DNA from: Alphaproteobacteria bacterium
GTDB lineage: Bacteria; Pseudomonadota; Alphaproteobacteria; Puniceispirillales; UBA1172
Assembly (NCBI GenBank): GCA_023259875.1
Contig: JALRFL010000175.1
Location: 1-6,556 of the forward strand
Reading direction: 5' to 3'
Length of the DNA: 6,556 bases
The notes below the pieces were generated by a model that saw nothing but the letters and a program-made list of their open reading frames with translations, was not told the origin of the DNA and did no database searches. This document shows, piece after piece, positions 1-5,276 of the stretch (positions are counted from its first letter, which is position 1; every line of letters starts with the position of its first letter). A program made the translations under genes and the position numbers.

Positions 1-2
1 CC

Positions 3-725
3 GGCCGGACCCAAGATAAAAATATTAACACGCGGGCCCAGTTTCTCCATGATCGCGGCATTAGCTTAGCTGAGGTTAGGGTAATAGGCGATACCCATGA
101 CGGGATCATTGCGGCGGTAAAGGCGTTATCGGCGGCTTATGATTTGGTGTTCACCTCTGGCGGCATTGGCCCTACCCATGACGATATTACAACCGTGGCG
201 GTTGCTAGTGCCTTTTCGGTCAAGGTGATCCGCCATCCTGAGGCTGATCGCCTTTTGATTGAACATTACCAAGGCACAGGGCTGGATTACAACGCCGCCC
301 GACAGAAAATGGCAGATGTGCCCGAAGGCGCAGAGCTGATCTATAATCCGGTCTCGGCGGCGCCGGGTTATCGCATTGGCAATGTTCATGTTCTGGCAGG
401 TGTGCCTAAGATTTTTGAGGCGATGTTGGCAGAAATGGAAGCCATGTTGCCCAAAGGAAGCGATAAGCACCGCGTGTCTATACAAACAGAAATCGGCGAA
501 GGCACGCTGGCTCAGGGGCTAGGGAATATCCAAAACCGTTATCAAGGCCTTAGCATCGGAAGCTATCCTTGGTTCAAGCCGGGGCAATATGGCACGGCGG
601 TGGTTGTTGCCTCGCTTAATCTGGATGATGTGGATGCGGCGGCGGATGAGGTGCTTGATCTGATCGTCTCGCTTGGTGGCACAGGCACAAAGGAACAGAC
701 CGTATCGGGTGGAAATACCGTCTGA
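3..725 (+). CDS. CinA-type molybdopterin-binding domain protein (COG1058), 5' partial
   Basis: The reading frame is open from base 3 to the TGA at 723-725, giving 240 visible codons; the true start lies off the left edge. The first residues, GRTQDKNINTRA, match the segment that follows 'GNEILS' in CinA/MoCF_biosynth proteins, so only about 15-20 N-terminal residues should be missing. The core motif TSGGIGPTHDD sits at visible residues 50-60; in this family that loop binds the pterin or nucleotide. The protein ends soon after the MoCF domain and lacks the C-terminal PncC (NMN amidohydrolase) domain of long CinA proteins, so it is the single-domain form common in alphaproteobacteria. The in-frame GTG at 144 is not the start, because it would cut into the conserved domain. 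Function in this short form is poorly defined: pyridine-nucleotide (ADP-ribose) pyrophosphatase activity is known for full-length relatives, while the 'competence/damage-inducible' name is historical. It is convergent with the rhomboid gene, 36 bases away. Confidence 0.9.
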   Translation, partial: GRTQDKNINTRAQFLHDRGISLAEVRVIGDTHDGIIAAVKALSAAYDLVFTSGGIGPTHDDITTVAVASAFSVKVIRHPEADRLLIEHYQGTGLDYNAARQKMADVPEGAELIYNPVSAAPGYRIGNVHVLAGVPKIFEAMLAEMEAMLPKGSDKHRVSIQTEIGEGTLAQGLGNIQNRYQGLSIGSYPWFKPGQYGTAVVVASLNLDDVDAAADEVLDLIVSLGGTGTKEQTVSGGNTV

Positions 726-761
726 CCGTCTTCAGGCGTTATGCGTTGCTTTACCGTAGGG

Positions 762-1646
762 CTAGTTTTGATCCCATGGGCCTTTGGGGCGCGATGGTTT
801 TTTCACTTCGGGCAAATCTCTGCGCGAGGATGAGGGTTTTGTCAGGGGTTTGCGATGCCGATAACGATCCACAAACTCATTCTTGATCTGATGCCGCGTC
901 ATGATGTTGATAGAAGAATGAGACAGGGGCTGGTTTTCTGTGTCTTGCTTTGGTGGAAATATCTTTTGATCACGGCGTTTGAAAAACGGCGTCAGCACCA
1001 ATCCTGCGGCAAAGCCGCCAAGATGAGCAAAGTAAGCAACCCCTCCGCCCTCACTGCCGCTAAACGCAGACGGGGCAGATAAAAACTGAATGATAAGCCA
1101 CGCCGCCAGCACCGCAAGCGCAGGAAAGGATGCAAAGCGAATAAAAATAAGGATGATAACCAACACCCGAACATGGGCATGAGGATAAAGCATAAGATAA
1201 GCGGCTAGCACCCCGGCAATAGCGCCAGAGGCGCCGACCAATGGGGTTACCGAATCCGGCGCTATGGCCACATGCGCCATGGTCGCCGTGATGCCGCAGG
1301 CCAGATAAAAGACCATAAACTTGACTGGCCCCATGCTGTCTTCAACATTATCGCCAAAAATCCAAAGATAGAGCATATTGCCGCCCAGATGCAGGATGCC
1401 GCCATGCAGAAACACCGATGTCACCACAGTGGCATAGTCTGGCAAGCCTGCCAGAGCAGGCGGTCTTAATTCCGACCCTGTGATCAGGGCAGGCACTGCG
1501 CCATAAGAAAAGATAAACAACCGCTCGCCGCGCTCATCAAGCCCTAGCTGAAACAGAAACACCGCGATACATATCGCCATCAAAATCCATGTGACGATGG
1601 GCACTCGTCCGGTGGGATTGTCATCAAAAAGGGGCAGAAAAAACAC
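762..1646 (-). CDS. Rhomboid family intramembrane serine protease
   Basis: This is a 294-residue polytopic inner-membrane protein. Rhomboids cleave transmembrane substrates inside the bilayer with a Ser-His dyad. The serine is S140 in GASGAIAG (138-145) and the histidine is H208 in AHLGGFAAG (207-215). N90 in HLGGNM (86-91) is the expected oxyanion-hole residue, and the preceding FLHGG at 79-83 is also typical. Hydrophobic segments run at roughly 17-35, 77-97, 110-128, 137-154, 158-170, 174-190 and 203-219. The stretch before S140 and the start 'FFLPLFDDNPTGRVP' fit the common bacterial/alphaproteobacterial rhomboid type. After about residue 220 there is a polar, strongly basic tail of some 75 residues (many K, R, S, P), presumably cytosolic. 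The start is a GTG, preceded by AAGGA at a 7-base spacing on the minus strand, and it fits the family N-terminus. It stands alone, divergent from tRNA-Leu. The physiological substrate cannot be read from the sequence. Confidence 0.95.
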   Translation of the reverse strand: MFFLPLFDDNPTGRVPIVTWILMAICIAVFLFQLGLDERGERLFIFSYGAVPALITGSELRPPALAGLPDYATVVTSVFLHGGILHLGGNMLYLWIFGDNVEDSMGPVKFMVFYLACGITATMAHVAIAPDSVTPLVGASGAIAGVLAAYLMLYPHAHVRVLVIILIFIRFASFPALAVLAAWLIIQFLSAPSAFSGSEGGGVAYFAHLGGFAAGLVLTPFFKRRDQKIFPPKQDTENQPLSHSSINIMTRHQIKNEFVDRYRHRKPLTKPSSSRRDLPEVKKPSRPKGPWDQN

Positions 1647-1673
1647 GGTTTTATCCTTATGTCTGATTTTGCC

Positions 1674-1703
1674 ATGCTATGCGCTTGACACAGTCACGGT
1701 CAA
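1674..1703 (-). promoter_or_regulatory. Putative promoter of the rhomboid gene
   Basis: Read on the minus strand there is TTGACC (1703-1698), an 18-base spacer, then TAGCAT (1679-1674). These match 5/6 of the -35 and 4/6 of the -10 sigma-70 consensus. Transcription would begin near 1667, giving a leader of about 20 bases that still contains the AAGGA ribosome site. The boxes interleave with those of the tRNA promoter on the other strand. This is consensus matching only. Confidence 0.4.
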
Positions 1704-1713
1704 AACTTAACAA
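1685..1713 (+). promoter_or_regulatory. Putative promoter of tRNA-Leu(UAA)
   Basis: A perfect TTGACA -35 box lies at 1685-1690, followed after 17 bases by TAACAA (1708-1713), a weak -10 (3/6). Predicted initiation near 1720 leaves a leader of about 13 bases before the mature tRNA 5' end at 1733. Position and strand fit the tRNA gene. The -10 is poor, so the exact box is uncertain. Confidence 0.55.
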
Positions 1714-1732
1714 GAAAGAAGATTCTTGATAA

Positions 1733-1819
1733 GGGGGCATGGTGAAACTGGTAAACACAGCAGACTTAAAATCTGCCGCCGTAACAGGCTTCTCGGTTCA
1801 AGTCCGAGTGTCCCCACCA
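1733..1819 (+). tRNA. tRNA-Leu (anticodon UAA)
   Basis: The gene folds as a class II tRNA with a long variable arm. The acceptor stem pairs 1733-1739 (GGGGGCA) with 1809-1815 (TGTCCCC), including one G-U pair. The anticodon stem is GCAGA/TCTGC (1760-1764 with 1772-1776), with loop CTTAAAA. The anticodon TAA at 1767-1769 reads UUA leucine codons, and possibly UUG by wobble. The variable arm at about 1777-1791 can form GCC/GGC. The T stem CTCGG/CCGAG (1792-1796 with 1804-1808) encloses TTCAAGT. The discriminator is A1816, and the CCA end (1817-1819) is encoded in the DNA. No T-run terminator follows. The last 22 bases lie antisense to the 3' end of the convergent nucleosidase gene. Confidence 0.97.
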
Positions 1820-2379
1820 ATCACCACACGCAAAAAATAATCAACAAAATGCTTTGCGCCTTGGCGCTGGTTTTCTTGCCAATCGGCGGCGGCTTCTCTA
1901 TCGGCGCTGTCAGAGATATATTTGAAGCACCTGAAATCACAGCCAAGCCTCTTTGCCACTTTGGCTAGGGCATAAGCCTCCATATCCACGATATCGGAAT
2001 GAAGTTCAGGGGGGTCAGTGACAAAATTATCACCTGTGCTGCACACCGCCCCATCATAACCAAAGTTAAGACCAATCTCGCTCTCAAATGGGGTTTGGCC
2101 TATGGCAAAACCAAGAGGGCGAACATCCATGTCACGCTCATAGAATTGGCCAACTTCAACCAATCCGGAAATAGCTGGATTCAAACTCCCAGCAGTACCG
2201 TAATTAATCATTTTATCTATCTGATAAAGATTGGAAAAATGAGTTGCTTCAACTGCTGCATTAACTTTGCCCACACCAGTATAAATCACTCTCCATTCGG
2301 GCAGAAGGGCGGCGGGAAGTTCACTTTCAAGCGCAACAAAGATGACGGTATTTTCCGGTCTTATGGGTGTGAGCATCAT
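1798..2379 (-). CDS. Short MTA/SAH nucleosidase-like protein (PNP/UDP phosphorylase superfamily)
   Basis: This 193-residue cytosolic protein is related to 5'-methylthioadenosine/S-adenosylhomocysteine nucleosidase, which splits adenine from MTA or SAH. Family landmarks appear in the right order: ALESEL at 16-21 (E20 matches the catalytic Glu of E. coli MTAN), TGVGKVNAA at 34-42, INYGTAGSLN at 58-67, a DMDVRPLGFAIGQTP stretch at 83-97 resembling the MTAN 'DADVTAFGYEYGQLP' segment, STGDNF at 114-119, VDMEAYALA at 131-139 (E134 would contact the ribose hydroxyls) and ISDSAD at 155-160 (D157 matches the catalytic acid). It is about 40 residues shorter than typical MTAN; the loss lies mainly between residues 97 and 112. 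Two adjacent ATGs can start it; AAGGA lies upstream at workable spacing for either. It is the second gene after the HD hydrolase (57-base gap). The TGA stop and last seven codons are antisense to the tRNA 3' end. Substrate could also be another purine nucleoside. Confidence 0.8.
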   Translation of the reverse strand: MMLTPIRPENTVIFVALESELPAALLPEWRVIYTGVGKVNAAVEATHFSNLYQIDKMINYGTAGSLNPAISGLVEVGQFYERDMDVRPLGFAIGQTPFESEIGLNFGYDGAVCSTGDNFVTDPPELHSDIVDMEAYALAKVAKRLGCDFRCFKYISDSADREAAADWQENQRQGAKHFVDYFLRVVIGGDTRT

Positions 2380-2436
2380 GTCATCCTTTTCTTATTATGG
2401 TTATGGGCATGATTCGCCCTATCTGCTGTTATCCTA

Positions 2437-3042
2437 TCAGGATATGGACGGCGGTGTCATGTTATCCATCAATTCATCAAAGCGTTTTCTGTAAGCAAGC
2501 TTTGCCTTATTAGGTGGCAAGGGTGAGATGATGTGGGGCGGTATGGTTCGGGGATTGGCGATATATCGCTTGGCTTCGTCTTGGGAAAATCCGGCAATCT
2601 GCACGGCCTCAAGATAGGCGACGGTTTTATCTGCTTTCTTAATGGCTTTTTTGACCCACACCGGCAATTCGCCTGGCAATCCGAATCGCAAATGAATAGC
2701 GCGGCTTAAACGATCATCAATTTCAAGATAGCTGTCTCCGAGAAAAGATTTGAAGGGGGTGATCATATCCCCGATGACATATTCTGGCGCATCATGAAGC
2801 AAGCAAGCCAATTGCCAGCGTGTGCCAACGCCTGTGTTCTGTTCGGTAAAGACGCGTTCCACCATAACCGAATGGTCAGCCACGGAATATGGCCATTTGC
2901 CGTTTGTCTGGCCATTCCAGCGCGCCACCCGCGACAAACCATGGGCAATATCATCAATTTCAATATCCACTGGCGTTGGATCAAGCAGGTCAAGCCGCCT
3001 ACCGCTTAGCATCCGTTGCCATGCCCGATTTGCTTTTCTCAT
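2437..3042 (-). CDS. HD-domain phosphohydrolase, YfbR (5'-deoxynucleotidase)-like
   Basis: The product is 201 residues from the ATG at 3042. The frame stays open to an ATG at 3147, but the shorter start is preferred: the family begins close to 'RAWQRMLSGRRLDLLDP' (residues 6-22), AGG sits 7 bases before this ATG, and the longer form would overlap the divergent gene's start. HD metal ligands are visible: H57 in YSVADHS, H83-D84 in LLHDAPEY and D138 in KKADKTVAYLEA. The DMITPFK run at 92-98 and the AD...AYLE run are hallmarks of the YfbR-type branch, which removes phosphate from deoxynucleoside 5'-monophosphates. The N-terminal segment IDDIAHGLSRVARWNGQT (29-46) is typical of this alphaproteobacterial subgroup, whose substrate is not established as far as I know. 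It is transcribed ahead of the nucleosidase, which fits nucleotide salvage or house-cleaning. Confidence 0.85.
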   Translation of the reverse strand: MRKANRAWQRMLSGRRLDLLDPTPVDIEIDDIAHGLSRVARWNGQTNGKWPYSVADHSVMVERVFTEQNTGVGTRWQLACLLHDAPEYVIGDMITPFKSFLGDSYLEIDDRLSRAIHLRFGLPGELPVWVKKAIKKADKTVAYLEAVQIAGFSQDEAKRYIANPRTIPPHIISPLPPNKAKLAYRKRFDELMDNMTPPSIS

Positions 3043-3060
3043 GACGATACCTGTATTTCC

Positions 3061-3069
3061 TGTTAGAAT
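3061..3069 (+). promoter_or_regulatory. Possible extended -10 element for the membrane coiled-coil gene
   Basis: TGTTAGAAT matches an extended -10 (TGn plus TAGAAT, 5/6 to TATAAT). It would start transcription near 3076, leaving a leader of about 70 bases before the ATG at 3146. No good -35 box lies upstream. A weaker alternative is TTGCAA (3079-3084) with TAATTG (3102-3107). Low confidence. Confidence 0.25.
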
Positions 3070-3090
3070 AGAGAGAAATTGCAATGGGTT

Positions 3091-3096
3091 ATCATA
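3091..3096 (-). promoter_or_regulatory. Possible -10 box for the HD hydrolase/nucleosidase unit
   Basis: TATGAT on the minus strand matches 5/6 of the -10 consensus. It lies in the 103-base divergent gap (3043-3145) about 50 bases before the preferred ATG at 3042. No convincing -35 sits 16-18 bases upstream. If it is used, the RNA would have a leader of about 40 bases. Confidence 0.3.
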
Positions 3097-3145
3097 GCGT
3101 CTAATTGTGGGTAATCCAGTCCTCCAACAGTGATTTCTTGTTAGC

Positions 3146-3856
3146 ATGGATTATTATCAAACCACCGAACGATATCGCAAACGCGAAGCGAAATCCCAAT
3201 TGCGCTTTATTCTGCGTATTCTGGCTTTATTGGTAACCTTATGGGTTGGCTGGATTATCGGACAGAATCAGCAATGGTCGGTGTTTTCTTCATCCAGTGA
3301 TAGGCTTCAGGAACTGGTGCAAAATAACAATCGGCTTGAGCAAACGGTCGCTGTATTGACGGAACAACTCAACACCGAACAGCAACGCCGACTCGCTGCC
3401 GAAGCGCTGATTAACACCGAAGATAAAGATGTGGTGTCTTTAAGAAAGCTGGTCTCGCGGTATCTGGCAAAAGATGTGCCGCCTGAGCAGATTCGCCAAT
3501 TGCTAAATACCTTAGGCGAAGCCACGAAATGCCGCAAAATTGAACAGCGAGATGTTGAGGTCGTCACCCCCAATTTTGCTGGCGGCAATAGCGACCGTAT
3601 GTTTTTATCCGAAACCCTTAGCTTATTTATTGAGGGTGAGTCCGGACAAGATGCCAATCACGACAACCCATGGTTTGATCTAAAACAGCCTGTCACCGTC
3701 AGGGCATCGTTTTTGGGGGGGGAGAAAATCACCAATGGCGTGTTGCCGCTTACGATGGTGCTGGCTATGGAAGACTGGCTGATCCGTATCAGGCTTACCG
3801 ATACCGACCTTAATGGTTACGCCAATGTGACGATCAGCAAATGCCTGATCAACTAA
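3146..3856 (+). CDS. Hypothetical membrane-anchored coiled-coil protein
   Basis: I do not recognise this 236-residue protein. A basic N-terminus (K12, R13, K16, R20, R24) precedes one hydrophobic segment at about 21-39, as in an uncleaved anchor with N-in, C-out topology. Residues 52-90 are rich in Q, E, N, R with leucine/valine spacing (L54, L57, L64, V68, L71, L75) suggesting a coiled coil. A short helical linker with VPPEQIRQLL (111-120) follows. The C-terminal part (about 129-236) looks beta-rich and globular, with the protein's only two cysteines, C129 and C233, at its ends; a disulfide is possible if it is periplasmic. The ATG at 3146 is the only reasonable start: an in-frame TGA lies at 3131-3133, and no clear Shine-Dalgarno sequence is visible. 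A run of eight Gs (3715-3722) lies in the coding sequence. It is a single gene, divergent from the HD hydrolase and convergent with the flavin reductase. Confidence 0.75.
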   Translation: MDYYQTTERYRKREAKSQLRFILRILALLVTLWVGWIIGQNQQWSVFSSSSDRLQELVQNNNRLEQTVAVLTEQLNTEQQRRLAAEALINTEDKDVVSLRKLVSRYLAKDVPPEQIRQLLNTLGEATKCRKIEQRDVEVVTPNFAGGNSDRMFLSETLSLFIEGESGQDANHDNPWFDLKQPVTVRASFLGGEKITNGVLPLTMVLAMEDWLIRIRLTDTDLNGYANVTISKCLIN

Positions 3857-3899
3857 TCAGCGAAGTCGCGCTAACACCGCAATTTTATTTGATTAGGGT

Positions 3900-4517
3900 T
3901 TAGGGATTTGGCCGGTCTAATTCAAAGACCTTGTCAATGATGGCGTAATCTTTATAGCCTAACCGTGCCGCAGGTTGATACTTGGTGACATCTAATTGTC
4001 CTTCAGGCGTGATGATGGCATCATCTATGCCGATGCCAAGGACTTCACCAATGACCAGACGGCCATGTTCCCCATTAGCGGCTTGTGGCAGATCAAGGAT
4101 TTGCCAAAGCCGACATTCCAGATAGCAAGGGGATTCGCCCACATGAGGGGAGGAAACAAAGCGAGATGGCGTGGCGGTCAGTTTTGCTTGATCAAATTCG
4201 GACACATCCCTTGGCAAACTGGCCGAAGTGATATTCATGGCATCCATCAAATGGCTAGACACGATATTTACAACAAAATCACCGGTTTCTTCAATATTTT
4301 TGATCGAATCCTTATCGCCTTGAGCGCCGGGTGATCCCGAAAAGGCAACCATGGGCGGCGATTCTGAAATGGCATTGAAAAAACTGTATGGGGCAAGGTT
4401 ATGAACACCATCAGCACCAATGCTGGAAATCCAGCCAATCGGCCTTGGCGAGATAATCGCCTTTAAGGGATTAAAGGCTAGGCCATGGTCTTTGTGTGTG
4501 CCTGATGGAAAAAACAT
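3900..4517 (-). CDS. Flavin reductase-like FMN-binding protein (COG1853/flavoredoxin type)
   Basis: This is a 205-residue cytosolic protein with the split-barrel FMN-binding fold. Typical landmarks are the N-terminal NPLKAIISPRPIGWISSI (16-33), NLAPYSFFNAISESPP (40-55), and KDSIKNIEETGDFVVNI (69-85), the last a hallmark of the flavoredoxin/DIM6-NTAB group. LAPYSFF and the SPRPIGW loop are expected to contact FMN. Members bind FMN and often reduce flavin with NAD(P)H or carry electrons, but many are uncharacterised and the partner enzyme is unknown here. The length is normal for the family. The ATG at 4517 has GGAG about 6 bases upstream. It is the last gene of the minus-strand unit, 30 bases after the small membrane protein, so cotranscription with the other flavoprotein is likely. 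No clear terminator is visible in the 43 bases between its stop and the convergent gene. Confidence 0.9.
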   Translation of the reverse strand: MFFPSGTHKDHGLAFNPLKAIISPRPIGWISSIGADGVHNLAPYSFFNAISESPPMVAFSGSPGAQGDKDSIKNIEETGDFVVNIVSSHLMDAMNITSASLPRDVSEFDQAKLTATPSRFVSSPHVGESPCYLECRLWQILDLPQAANGEHGRLVIGEVLGIGIDDAIITPEGQLDVTKYQPAARLGYKDYAIIDKVFELDRPNP

Positions 4518-4547
4518 AAAAAGGCTCCGTTGGTTAGAATGTGTCAG

Positions 4548-4781
4548 TTAAATGTTGCTGCCCGGCGCAGATAAAGGCGAGGTGGGGTTGAGGCTTTTTT
4601 GCTGAATTCCGATGCCGCCAATCGGCGTGCATTCTGACCCCAGATATTGCGCGATTAGTGATTCCTTACACCGCGCCCATTCTTTATCCGCGGTGCCATA
4701 TTGCCAAAGAGAAATCACCAGAAATGAGGCAATCAAAACATATATGATAAGTGACCATTTGCTCATCTGTTTCTCAATCAT
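4548..4781 (-). CDS. Small single-pass membrane protein, unknown function
   Basis: The product is 77 residues from the ATG at 4781, with one strongly hydrophobic helix (SLIIYVLIASFLVISLW, residues 10-26) after a short basic start. A polar part of about 50 residues follows, holding two cysteines (in WARCKES and GSECTPIGG) and a Ser/Pro/Asn-rich end. The start is uncertain. An in-frame TTG at 4826, immediately after the preceding gene's stop, has AGG close by and would add 15 residues. The ATG at 4766 (72 residues) has a GAG about 6 bases upstream. The ATG at 4781 has AGGA, but only 2 bases away. I do not recognise a family. It lies inside the oxidoreductase/UPF0260/flavin reductase unit on the same strand, which supports its being a real gene. 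With an N-in anchor the two cysteines would lie outside the membrane. Confidence 0.6.
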   Translation of the reverse strand: MIEKQMSKWSLIIYVLIASFLVISLWQYGTADKEWARCKESLIAQYLGSECTPIGGIGIQQKSLNPTSPLSAPGSNI

Positions 4782-4826
4782 CGTCCTGTCATAAGGGTTT
4801 CGTTCAGAGCCTAGCAATAGGGGCAA

Positions 4827-5276
4827 TTACCTGTCCCAATCTTTCATATGGGTAGGCAAGTCGTCTTCATCAATATCATCTTCGGAAATGATTTGTCCGG
4901 CAACGGATTGTCCGGCCTGATGCGTGCTATTCGGATCACCAGTGATAAGAGGATGCCAATCAGGCAAATCCTTGCCTTCATAGATCAACCGATATGAACA
5001 GCTTTTGGGCATCCATGGAATTTGTTCCAGTCGATCAGGGGTAAGGATAACACAATCAGGCACGATCTGTTTGCGGTTCGCGTAGTCACGGCAACGGCAA
5101 GATTGGCCATCTAATAAGGTACAGCCAACATCGGTATAATGTATCTCGCCACTATCCACATCTTCGAGTTTGATCAGACAGCATTTTCCGCACCCATCAC
5201 AGAGGCTTTCCCATTCCTCATGGCTAAACTCTGTGAGGGTTTTTTTTGTCCAAAATCCAGTTTTATTTGTCATCAT
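4827..5276 (-). CDS. UPF0260 / YcgN-like cysteine-cluster protein (YkgJ-type Zn/Fe-chelating domain)
   Basis: The product is 149 residues from the ATG at 5276; the adjacent ATG at 5273 is equally possible, and AAAGG precedes both. The frame runs open to 5390, but those extra codons overlap the upstream gene and lack family resemblance. The family N-terminus FWTKKTLTEFSHEEWESLCDGCGKCC is followed by further cysteines: C26, C29, C32, C33, C52, C60, C62, C75 and C93. The CDGCGKCC cluster plus CRCRDY and PDCVxLTP are hallmarks of UPF0260 and suggest binding of zinc or iron (possibly an Fe-S centre). No reaction is established. The C-terminus is acidic (SEDDIDEDDLP, 131-141). Its start overlaps the end of the FAD/NAD(P) gene by 11-14 bases, implying translational coupling. 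A run of eight As on the coding strand (5247-5240) falls at residues 10-13. Confidence 0.9.
   Translation of the reverse strand: MMTNKTGFWTKKTLTEFSHEEWESLCDGCGKCCLIKLEDVDSGEIHYTDVGCTLLDGQSCRCRDYANRKQIVPDCVILTPDRLEQIPWMPKSCSYRLIYEGKDLPDWHPLITGDPNSTHQAGQSVAGQIISEDDIDEDDLPTHMKDWDR

Noticed and set aside
144..725. CinA-type gene starting at GTG 144
   Set aside because: The frame is open to the window edge and the upstream 47 codons carry conserved family sequence, so the gene is 5' partial rather than short.
1733..1819. tRNA 3' end as a phage or island attachment site
   Set aside because: No integrase gene and no second copy of the tRNA 3' sequence is seen in the window, and the flanking genes look like core chromosome.
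1999..2412. 137-codon plus-strand frame over the nucleosidase
   Set aside because: Antisense shadow of a gene with clear family motifs; its translation shows no domain and no ribosome site.
2430..2444. Perfect inverted repeat TATCCT-ATC-AGGATA at the HD gene stop codon
   Set aside because: The stem is AT-rich with a 3-base loop and no T run follows on the minus strand, so it is unlikely to be an intrinsic terminator; it may only be a weak hairpin between two operon genes.
3043..3147. 35-residue N-terminal extension of the HD hydrolase from the ATG at 3147
   Set aside because: It shows no family resemblance, overlaps the start of the divergent gene and would consume the whole promoter gap; the ATG at 3042 has a better ribosome site and the normal family start.
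3307..3657. 116-codon minus-strand frame within the coiled-coil gene
   Set aside because: Ser/Cys-rich translation typical of an antisense shadow; no start signal or family match.
3845..3860. Hairpin CTGAT/ATCAG around the stop of the coiled-coil gene as a terminator
   Set aside because: Only five weak pairs and no T run; the nearby AGCG/CGCT pairing is equally short. Not supportable as a terminator for either convergent gene.
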